This document shows, piece by piece, positions 1-11,600 of a DNA stretch of 64,000 nt. Under the pieces are notes generated by a model, which did no database searches, had not been told where the DNA came from, and worked only from the letters and a program-made list of their open reading frames with translations. Source of the DNA: Stictocephala bisonia. Its lineage: Eukaryota; Arthropoda; Insecta; Hemiptera; Membracidae. The stretch spans positions 124,001-188,000 of the forward strand of contig JAQJVL010000738.1 in the NCBI GenBank assembly GCA_035578905.1. The letters run 5' to 3'. Position numbers and translations under genes: made by a program. Positions within the stretch are counted from its first letter, which is position 1, and each line of letters begins with the position of its first letter.

Positions 1-600
1 AACTAACTATAACAATATTAAACGTATCTTCTGGTGTTCCTTATTTCTGTTGTATTGCGTAGTTTAAATGTACTACGCAATTATTTAAACTACGTGATAA
101 GGATCAGTGGCGAAGGTTTCAGCCTCTGGAGTGCAATTTCCAAAGGTTAAATTTCAAATGAGCTACCGATCGATACTTCAGTCACTGACATTGAAAAAGA
201 TTCATGCACAGGCCTTTAGGTGCACATTTGAACTGGCGAGTGAAGTTAAACAAATAATATAATTTATCATGTGTCAGTAACTACAAAAACTTAGGTAGGT
301 AAATTCAGGTGGAGTAGTTTATTTTGGATTGTATTTCTTAGGACTTACAGATAGAACAGCGAATAAAGTTACGTAATAAAAAAGGTACGTTTAAGATTAT
401 TAATAGTCGACGTTCCAGTAGTAAGAAATGAACTAACTAGTTTCTTAACACTTATTTTGAAATCTTTAAACAAATGAATCAAGGCAATATTATTTTGGAA
501 AATATGATCTTTCCTGGTATTCTATAACTTAACTATTAAATTGTAAACTCTCCATTATTCATTGTTAAATCCTCCTGAGCTGATATATATTACAAATAAT

Positions 601-766
601 AAGGTTAACGTACCTTTGTTGTCTTTGGTTAACAAAATCCTATTTATTGGATACCGGTTTCAGAGCAAGAACTCCATGGTCACATCCACTGTACGTTGTG
701 GAAACCGGTAATCCAATAAATAGGATTTTTTAACTAAAGACGACAAAAGTACGTTAACCTTATTTT
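601..766. repeat. Short foldback (inverted-repeat) element
   Basis: The two arms (about 601-660 and 700-766) are near-perfect reverse complements. Both carry the motif GGTTAACGTAC at the outside and CCAATAAATAGGAT inside, separated by a loop of about 40 bases. It is a non-coding hairpin MITE in the intron upstream of the first recognised exon. No target duplication was established. The rest of 1-2543 is AT-rich intron with nothing else recognisable apart from the next foldback. Confidence 0.6.
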
Positions 767-1185
767 TTGTAAACTCTCCACTTTCTGAATCATAAGGCAA
801 TTTTTAGCCTCGGTTCTTCCTAGTGTATTCATTCAATTTTTCATGCATCTCAACTTTGTTATATCTTGAAGAGCTAATTTATACTTAGGTATAGTAAGAG
901 AAAACATAAATATTTTTGCTATTTTATTACGATATATAATGTTGTAAAATATTCTATTTCAATAACAAATTTGGCTGTTAAGGGTTAGAGTTTGGGACAC
1001 TAAGGCTGGAGTTAAGCACTGCAACTTTAAAAAGTAACAAGTTGGTAACTGATTTAATACCCAGTTAACCTTATGGGCTCAGGAAATGTGATGAACACAT
1101 ATGACGAAGTAACTTTGCTTATGGGGATATTTTGTAGTTAATAAAATGTATTTAAAACTTTATGATTTTTCGTGTAATGTATTTA

Positions 1186-1907
1186 TAGGGTGTAACTAAA
1201 AAGGTGTCCTGTCTATATATTTTCAAATTCTACACAATTTGAAGCAGAAATTGAAGAATAAAGTTAAACGTATGCCTGCATGTGTTTTTTTAACAAAAAA
1301 ATGAATAACTAAAGAACAATAACACTACAAAGGTAAAAAAATAACCATTGATTTATCTGTAGGCATTTCAAAATAGTGGTAATTTAAAATATTCAAATCG
1401 AAATAACTTGTAAACCGTTTGGTTCGTCAATTTTACTCAAAAGTTTTGGTAAAAAAATAAATGTTACTGCATTTTCTGGATTCCGTAAATACTTCCAGTA
1501 AAATACAATTTTTCAAAACACTAATAATAATAGACTTACAACAAAAATTAAGGTACCAATATATTTGTAATAAAATTAACTGAAAATACTATTTTTTGTA
1601 AAATTAATGAACCTAAGAGTTCACAAGATATTTTGATTTACATGTTTAAATAGACCACCATTGTTCAAATGGCTAAAGTGAACTCAATGACTATTTTTAC
1701 ACTGTTTACCAGTTTTAATGTAAAAAACTGCAGTTTCAAGTTAGTCGGTCAAACAGTTCTTGAATTATTAATTTTTTTGAAAAAAAAAAACAGATGGACA
1801 GTATACAGAGCGGAAATTGATAAAATTTTATAATTCATTTTGTGCTCTAAATTAGGAGTAGAATTCAAAAATATATAGCCAGGGGACACCTTATTAGTTA
1901 TATACTG
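1186..1907. mobile_element. Foldback MITE with long terminal inverted repeats, TA-flanked
   Basis: The left end (TAACTAAAAAGGTGTCC then CTATATATTT) is the reverse complement, with mismatches, of the right end (AAATATATAGCC then GGGGACACCTTATTAGTTA). The element lies between TA dinucleotides and has no coding capacity. The GGTGT-type tips resemble those of the foldbacks at 16523 and 22521, so a Tc1/mariner-mobilised family is likely but inferred. Confidence 0.55.
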
Positions 1908-2543
1908 TATGTATCAAATTGTTACCTTAGTTCAAATAATAAATTACATAAGCAATTTAATTATGAATCGGAAATATCAATTTATTTTAGGTTTACAGGT
2001 ACATATTGATTTTTTTTATACAATATCTTTATCAACATCTATTAGCCTCAGTTCACCTCTAACTACCAACTTATTTGAAGTATTAGGCCTATCTGGCCTA
2101 TTAGAAGCTATTTTTATATACATTTAGACTTTGTAATTAACAAGATTAACAATTAATAAATTGAACAAAAAAATATAACAGGCAAGATAGAGGTTTTTTT
2201 GAAAACAATACAAACCAGCACTGATAAAGACAAGTCTCTGCCCCACTGAGTATTGAACAGTCAGTCATATAATTTGTCAGCAGTTGCAAAACAAAATTTA
2301 ACAATAAGATACATTTAAAACATATTTATTATATCTGTTTAGTACAAAAATGAATCAGACACTAATTGGCCTTAAAAATAACCAGGAAGAAATAAGAAGT
2401 GAAGTAACCTTGAAAACATCCCCCTGCAAAAGTTTAATAATGTCCAAAATAGATAAACAGTGATTACAAAATATATTTTGATGGTAGTCACTATTTGTAA
2501 CTGTTATTTATTTAGGTCAAAGGATTAATTTCTTGTTTTTCAG

Positions 2544-2698
2544 GACCGTAATTGTGAGCAACGGGGTGGGTTCCAGCCATATCGGCCAGAGGAGCCACGG
2601 GTACCACCACCTGGAGTTCCACCACCTCACTTCGCCCTCGAATACCCGCCTTACCACCCTGCTTTATACCCACCACCACCCCATCTCCAGCATTATAG
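2544..2698 (+). CDS. Gse1: GSE1-like exon a (first in window)
   Basis: The acceptor is TTCTTGTTTTTCAG and the donor TATAG|GTAATC. It enters in phase 0 and leaves two bases (AG) over, which complete an Arg codon with the next exon. It encodes DRNCEQRGGFQPYRPEEPR followed by a run rich in Pro, Tyr and His. No domain is visible; the composition is that of a disordered region. The open frame on its own starts further upstream in intron, so the first ATG seen there is not a true start. Confidence 0.72.
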
Positions 2699-5600
2699 GT
2701 AATCTATCAAACTAATTTATCTGTCAGAAATAAACTACTTATAATAGTTTGGCTGTCACTTTTGGCAATTCCCTTAATATCGTACTATCCATATTGTATT
2801 GTGTGCCATCTAGAATGTTGTGACAGCATTTTGGAAATATCAATCATGTTGTAAAATTAGTTTAACAAAAAAATTCTTAAATCTACAAAATTCAAGGATA
2901 ATTACATGGTTGGTTTAGGTTAAAATTTTGTATCCAAATCAACATATATATTTTTAGTGAACAGTGTTTAAGGTGTATGTGAAAAAGATGTTTTTCTATT
3001 TTGACAGTAATTATTTTGTAGAATGTTAACACCCTTTATAGAGCCATATATACTTACTAATCTTATATAAAATATTATCTTTTTATAAGACTATGCTAGC
3101 ACAAAAGACCCACCATTTCAGAAAACGGTGACTGCTAGGTACTGGCTTGAAAATCAAGCCCTTGGATGATAGTGAGTTTTAAAAACTTTAAGTTTTTTAA
3201 TGTCATTGCAATAGTACACACAATGTTTACTGTTGTCTATGTTTTTAAAAAAAGATTGGAGATTGTAGTAAAATGAAGGAGTTTGAGGTACAATAATTAG
3301 TAGCTGAAATAATGCTATGGGGATTTTGTAAAAAGTTCTTATTTGTAACTACACTGAAGAAATGTTTTAGGGGAGCATTTACAAAACCTATCTTAATTTT
3401 ATAATAGGAATATAGTAAATTATGTTGTGATGAAAGAAAATTAAATGATGTTCTTTAAACATTATTAAGGTTTAGTGTTTGTAGGTTAGAAGAACAGATG
3501 TATTTGGAGAGATGTGGAGTGCCACCATTGTTTTCAACATATCCGCCTGCACTCTATGGTCTCATGCCCTCTCCCCTGGGCCTTATGACTCCTGCTATGC
3601 ATGAGAGGTGGGTTAAGATCACATACTGACCGCAATCAAATATTTAATGCACTTTTTAAATAAATGTGGGTAATTAAGGGAGGTTTACTATTTAAAAAAT
3701 TCTCATTAAAAATAATAGGCTGGTGAACTAAATTGAACCAAATGTAGTTTCGGTTTGGCAACTCTTGACACCCCGATGCACAATAGTTATTCCCCCATGT
3801 AGCAATGTTAGAAGATTTGTATGTGGCATTGAAATAAAATATTAATATTTTATTTTGTGTATTATATGTTTCATCTCAGAAAACATACAAGATTTAAGTG
3901 AAAATACTATTATTGAGATAAAAAATATGAAAGCTATTTGGTCTCGTCAGTAAAATCTATTTTATTTTATTTTTATTATATTTCCCAAAGTACTTTGCAT
4001 ACCAATGTTAACAAGTTTCAAAAGTCCACATAACTATTAATGTGTAATGCTTTTGTTCAATGGAAAGTTCAACCTAATAATCCATAAAACAGTAGTTACA
4101 CAATTAAATTTATTTTTCAGATAACCTAACTTTCACCATTGACTCCAATATTTTGTTTCCACTAACAGAAACTAAATAATTAATTGTAGGGATGTGCTAT
4201 ATTTACTTAAGCAGCAGCTCAGATACTAAACAGTTGAATGAGAATACCTGATTTTTGGCATCAGTTCAGCAGTTAACGGTAAGCGCTTTTCTATATTAGT
4301 TGCTGTCTGCAGCTTTCTTGCACTGTTGCGATGTGGCAAGTGTGAACTAGGGATGTGCTAAATAAGCTGAAGCAGCTAAGAAGTAGTAGTTTATTGAAGT
4401 AAGCAGCTCAGTTACTAAACAGTTGAGTTTCTCGGCAGCAGCTATCTCCACCCAACAGTTACAGAAAGCAGGTAGGCAAGTAAGCAGCTCTGTTACTGAA
4501 CAGTTGAGTTTCTCGGCAGCAGCTATCTCCGCCCAACAGTTACAGAAAGCAGGTAGGCAAATAAGCACTCAGCTACTAAGCAGTTGAGTTTCTCAGCAGC
4601 AGCTATCCTCAACCTACAATTACAGAAGCATGTAGGCCTATGCCAAGAGCAGTGAACAGTAAGTGCTTTTCTATATTAGTCGCTATCTACAGCTCTCTTG
4701 TACTGTTGCGATCCACTGTCATTATGTATGATATACTTTGAATTGAATGTTCTATTGATAGAAAGGTATACACAAATTTTACTCACCCATCTCAAAGAAA
4801 TTGTATAGCCTTGTTTTGTAGATTTGCTGTAACTGTTTGGTATGTATGTGTAACTGTTCTATTTCATTTTAAGAATCAACGGTATACGGAAAGTGTCAAT
4901 ATGTGTGCTGTAGCTGACCTAAACTGCTTTTAATAAGCAGCTTAGTGATGGCAACTGCTTTCAGCTAAGCTGCTTTTTTCAATCAGCAGTTTGGCACATC
5001 TCTAATTAATTGTTGATACATTACTAACTAGCGATGTTAGTATTGTATTGACATGTTACGAAAAAAGTGTTTCATTTTCATCGTACAATGTACTTTGATG
5101 TGTCAAGTTCAGTTGTCAAGAGAAGGGTGTTATTTAACGAAACAGGATAAATAAACATGGTTAAGGCAATGTAACCTGTTATAAATTTAACAGGTTACAT
5201 GAAATACCCGTTTATTTTTGTAACTCACAGTCATGATGAGGTTAAAACAAACTTTATATAACTGTAACGTAAAGTGGTTGAGTGAATATAACACGCTGAG
5301 AAGTAAACGGAACTGTAACTGAACTGCGAATGAAACTTAAGACTGGCATGTTACATTAAATTATCGATAACGGAACAAACTTTGAGCAGTAACTTTTTAA
5401 CATCGAGCCAAGCCGCAACGCTCATAACTCAATATCGTAACGTAACATAAGACATAACCTTAGGTAACTTGAAAGGTTATCTAGACCAGCCGTAACGAGG
5501 CTTCGAGCCATTTAGTAACATCAGGCCATAACAGAATAACTGTCTGGAACGTCAATGCATCGAGAGTAACAAGTTAAAAAAAAATGTAATATGTTAACAG

Positions 5601-8600
5601 AACATAATGGAATTACCTAACAGGTTATCGGAAAGTAAGTGTGATTCCCATCTCTAGTGTAAACGTCAATAAAAACTCATAACGAAACGGATAACAAATC
5701 AAATCCACGGCTAGCAGTATATTTTATATTGACACTCGACGAGTCGGTGATGTACATTGATCGTTAGTTCATTGTTAGTCCTGGTCCTGTAAGGTAACTG
5801 TTCGGGCATTCTGTCTCAAATTATTATAGGGTTTCAATTTCAATATTTTACATGTCATATGTTTTCCTGTTACAGATGGAACGCGATTTAATTAAATCTG
5901 TCCAAAATTGTCAGTCTTAGAATAGTTTTAGTCATGAACTTTTAAAGGATGGACCTGAAAAGAAATGCAACTGTTAGTTTCAAATGTTGGTAAAAGTTAT
6001 GCAACAAAGTTTTGAAACGGTTCAATAACTGATTCATTGTGATCAGTTATCAGGTTTTGCATTAATATTTAGTAGGAGTGTGTGAGTAGTGATTATTTAG
6101 TTCGAGTCGAATAGTTGGCATTTTTTTTCGAGAGTATTGAGTATTTTTGAGTGAGTATTTACAGAAGGATTTCCTGTTCACCCAAGACAACTGTAAAAGG
6201 CAGACACTATACTAAGCCTATGGTAAGTTTTGCCAGATTCGTAAATATATACATCTAAACTGAACATAATAATTTTGATTTGTTGTTTGTAACTGTAACA
6301 TTTGATAAATAAAACTGTTTACTTCCTGCCTTCCTACATTTTTATGTGGCATTGTTTTGTTTAACCTTTTTCCTTTTTTCATAACTAATATGATGTCAGA
6401 AACTAAGAAAGTATATTATTAATTGTAACAACGTGGATTATAAAGATTTAATCTGTTCACTCATATCACAGATAAGATTTTCTATGTAAGCCAATTATAC
6501 TGTTTCACAGCCGACCGATATGTTTATCTGGTGGTTCAGTTCAAAGTGTACGGCGAAAACGTAGCGAGAAGCTTGTTGGCAAAAGCTGAATCCAACCAAA
6601 CTGATGCAAAAATTCAGGTGTCATTGCCAAATGCAGTCATTTGCTTTCAGAATTGCCTCAACAAAAAATTGATTGTGTTCACGCCAAGAAGAGTGGATCT
6701 GTATTCTGTTGGTATTTAATTCAGTAATAACAAGGTTACAACTAATCGGAAATAAGCTCAGAATTATATAATCAAATTTGAAAATCTTGATGACAAAGAC
6801 TATAGTTCAATTGATTGATAATAATAACCAAGCAGGTTTACTAAAAATAAATGTTAAAGTCGCTTAGGATAAATTAGTTTTTAAGTTATGATTGGTAATG
6901 AAATGTGTGCAACTTGAAACTACTTCGATACATGAGGCTACACTGAACAACAGATAAATAATTATTTCATAACGAGAAATTCATGAAAACTTGGCGTAAT
7001 CAAATGAAAACCTTATCTTAACTACTTGATCGAACTTCAAGTAGTTTCGGAAGCTTCAAGCCGAGTTCGAGTAGTAAAATACTCGATCAAATACTCGGAA
7101 GTTTCAAGTACTTGCACACCCCTAATAATTAGTGACGGCTATTTGGATTGGCTTATTTGGACGTGCCTTCTTTATAAATAACGAGAATACTTTTCGCTGT
7201 AGTCGCCATGGCCGAATGGTTGAGAATGGTGTGCGTAAAGCACGAATCTGAATACATCGCAATACAATATTATAATCATATTTTAAATACAGTTGCCTAC
7301 TTAAAATACTTATCTTTATAATCTATTATATAAATGAGACTTTTGTCTTGATTATACTGTCTTACGCTCAAATATTAATTTGGCAAAACTCAGCTCGACT
7401 TTTTTCGAGTTATTTTAAATTTGAAGTCGAGTTCAAGTTTTTTTTTTAAACTCGAATTTCGAGCTACTCGCACACTCCTTGATTGTACTTTATTTATAAC
7501 TGACCATGTTTGCTAGTGCTGTTTTATAATGTCTTGGTTTCCCTGTTTTAAATTGTACTGTGATTGATAAAAACATTTATAAACCAAACCTCTTTAGACA
7601 TCTATTAACCCATTAGCCTACCTTAATGGAACCATTCTGTAAAGACATCGCAAGGCCCATGTAGGTCATATTGGAACTGTTCCATGATGGTGACATAACA
7701 TTCTGTTAATTTTGTAATGAATTTGGTATTGAAGTTGCTCAATTAAATGGGCACAAATTTTTAGTCAAGTGTACTTTGCAATAAACAAAATGGCATCAAT
7801 TATTTTATAAACCATTTAAAAATTGTGATCATTTCTCCAAACTCCAATTCATAGTGGTAGAACATAGTTTGATTAGAGTAAACAAATAATATAACAAATC
7901 ATTCTCATAAAGCATTATAGTATATATATATATATATTAGAGCAGTGTTTTATTTGTATTTGATTCTGGTGTCTGAGGTAGACCAACCATACCTGGTTTA
8001 TTTCTCAGCTGACGAAAACAATGACAAAATGTATCGTAGTTGTGTCCAATTGCTGCTCGTGTTTTGATGTGTCATATTGTTGTTTCTTGGATGAAAGTTT
8101 ATCACCGTGTTGTTTTATTTATGTAAGTGAAATATGGCTAGGAGAAACAATTTTGACTATTTTCGAGTGAAATCAATCGTATTTTAGACAACATTACCAC
8201 GATTTTGATAAAGACATTAGTTATGAATGGAATGAAGATGCTAATTTAATAGGATTTTTTAGTTCCAAGAAGTACTGAAATAATGGGTAGGCCAATAGGT
8301 TAAATGATTGATAAAAATTTTGAGAAAGTCGATAAACTTGCACTTGAAGACAAAGCTTGATTGACAAGTTATAGTTGTAACTTCTCTGATAAACATTAAA
8401 TTATATTTGAAAAAGTTTAATCATACATGTCTGCTGAATTATTCAACAACATTGCGAAGTATTTTCCCATGGCTAAATTAGCTGTGCGTAGAGAGTTATT
8501 CATTTATTTGTAAAGATTTAAATAACAGCATTGATAGTCCTTTTTTTCTTAGTAATACAAGGTGAGGCATAATAACGAGCGATTTTTAAAAGACTGTTAG

Positions 8601-11600
8601 ATAAAAACATTTTGTTACAAAAATATGTTTATATCACAATATTAAAATACATGAAAAAGCATTTTCTGCAACAGTAAAATGTCTGTTATTTTTTGAAAAT
8701 AACTCCAGTAAGATGGCGTCCGTTTAGACGCACACATTCCTCGAGCCGGACCTTGAAGTGACTCATCACATAGCGTAGCATTGCCAGTGGGATTTGACCA
8801 ACTTCCTGCCGGATCCGCTCTTTCAGGGCTTTAATTGTTCGAGGAGGATTATCTTGGTAAACTTTACTTTTAAGATAACCCCAGAAGAAAAAAATCACAT
8901 GCTGTGAGGTCAGGTGAACGAGAGGGCCATGCAATATCTCCATTTCGGGAGATCACATGATTTGGAAACAACTGATTGACAATATTCATGCTTACTCGAG
9001 CAGTGTGGGATGTTGCTCCATCTTGCTGGAAAAACATCTCATCGTCCACTTCGTAGTGTGCAAGTTGTGGAGTAAAAAAGTTGCCCAACATCTCTGCGAA
9101 GTCACTGTCACAGCATTGCCATGGCCATCTTCAAAGAAGTATGGCCCTATGATCCCTAATAAAGACATGGCGCACCACACAGTAACTTTTGTGGAATGCA
9201 ATGGTTGCTGATGCAGTTCTCTAGGATTAACTTCACTCCAAAATCGAAAGTTCTGCTTGTTCACGTAACCGGAGAGATGGAAATGTGCTTCATCACTCAT
9301 CCACAAACGGTTTACAATGTCCTCATCTTGATTAATCAAATCCAAAAATTCTAAGCTGAACCGGTTTCTGCTCACATAATCTGTTTCCTTTAGGGCCTGA
9401 ACAATTTGGATTTTGTACGGGTGGAAGTGTAAGTCTGTGTAAAATTCTTTTTACCGTTCCGTTTGAAATCCCAAGTGTAACGCTGTGTCGGCGAGCTGAG
9501 CAACGAGGGCTTCTTTCAATGGCGACTCTTACACGTTCAATGTTATCAGGTGTGCGCACAGTTTTCGGTCTCCCTGTTTTCTTCCTTGTCGTTGATGCAG
9601 TCTCTTCAAAGTTCTCAACCCACTTTTTAATCGCACATGCAGACGGCACCGGCAAATTCCGATTAATATTGAAACGTGTGCGGAATACACGACGTGCTAA
9701 CTGGTATGAACTACCGTTTTCATAAAATGCTTTGACAGCGTACGCACGATGCTGTGGGGTCCAGCGCTCCATTGTGACTAAATGCTATTTCGCGCCAAAC
9801 GTAACTGACGCTATCCCCTCCACCTCCATCCAACTCAGCTTGGTTCGCGCGCTTTTTTAAATCGCTCGTTATTATGCCTCACCTTGTATTTATTTGTGTG
9901 TACCTTATCGTAACGTTTGATTATCCAGTACATTCTTATTGCCGAGGTGAAAAACTTTTGCTCATTATAATTTTCCATTGTTTAAAGCTTTTAAGCTAAT
10001 TAATTTTTATCAATCTGTAGCTGATATTTTTAATAATAGTATCGCAGTTTACTTAAATAAATGTGGCAACCATATGGATTAATATCAGTTATTTTGTGTA
10101 ATTTTATAATAATATGAGGGTTTTTTTTAAAGTAAAACCGTTGTCAAATAGTGTAAGATAAACTTTATTTATGGATATAAATGATATCACAAAATAACAG
10201 TTTTTCACTTTTCTATCTAGTTACCATTAACATCAAAATAATTTTGAAGTTGTGGTACCAGCGTTTGGATCCCATCATTAAAAAACTCAATTAAAGCCCA
10301 TAATTAAAGCCTGACTGTAAAACCAGTTCGTAACTGTTTCTTTTAACATGCCATCATTTTCCAAGCGCTTTCCACCAAAACCTTTAAGTTTTGGAAAATG
10401 ATGAAAATCCCATGGTGCCAAGTCAGGACTATTGGTGGATGATCCAGTATTTCCCAACGAAACTTGTCCAGTTGCGTCTGTGTCCTTGCCGCAGCATGAG
10501 GCCAAGCGTTGTAAAGCAGAATGACGCCGCTAGAGAGCAGGCCCCACCCGCGGTTTTCAATTATGTTTTGCAATATCTTTCAGCATTTATTGTCATTCGT
10601 CGTGGCAGAAAGTCTATCAGAAGAATACCCTTTCGGTCAGAAAAAAACATGGCCATGATTTTTCTTGTTGAAGGTCCTTGCTTGAATTTTCTTGGTTTCG
10701 TTGGGGAATTTTGAATGATGCCATTCACTGTATTGACGTTTCTTCCCAGGAGTATAGTATAGTATACAACCCACGTCTCATCACCGGTCACAATGTGACT
10801 TAAGAACTCATCGCCATCTCTGTGATAGCGCTCCAAAAAGGATAAAGAATATGCCATACGCTGTGCATTGTGTTCTTGTGTCATCATTTTTGGCACCCAA
10901 CTCGCACACATTTTTTTGTAATGCAGTTTGTCAGTAACAATGTTGTAAACTACTGATCTTTAAACTTAAGGAAATTTCTAAATAAGTTTGTCAATAGTGA
11001 TTTGCTGATTTTGGCGAATTTCGTCATCAACTTTCTGTGCCAACGCTTCATTGATGACAGTAGGCTGTCCAGGTCGTTCTTCGTCGTGAACACTTGTCCT
11101 TCCTTCATTAAAACGCCTACACCATTTTCGCACATTTCCATCATTCATAACACCCTCACCGTAAACTTCAAGAAGCTGTCGGGGAATTTCAGCAGGACAT
11201 TTACTCATTTTTTTTAGTAAGAGCTGACCTTGAATGGACGTCACGTGACCGGAGGTTCGGGCACGATGCGCAATCGGTTTTTACTTTAAAAATGACCCTC
11301 ATATTAGTTTAATTTGTATAAGTTGAGCAAAAATATGTTATATTTATTATTTAGTGCATAGGTTATTTTATTATTATTAATCTATGTAAATACTAATAAA
11401 TGAAGTTTATATGATTACTGTATATTATTGAATCTGCCAGCTTGTTTATGTTAATTTTCTTTGTTCATTGTCATAATTTAGTTTCATAAAGTGATTTTGT
11501 AAAGATAGTTGTATTGGAATTGTTATTCTGTTGCAATCAAATAATAAACTACAATAAATAAAATAATAATGGGTTTATAATGGAATGTTTTTCAAGCCAA

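Noticed and set aside
4187..5004. CRISPR-like array suggested by regular repeats around 4400-4640
   Set aside because: The repeats are adjacent 81-bp units without unique spacers, within a eukaryotic hAT MITE.
8957..9725. Plus-strand frames of 68-84 codons within the mariner at 8558
   Set aside because: They lie antisense to the recognised transposase and carry no motifs.
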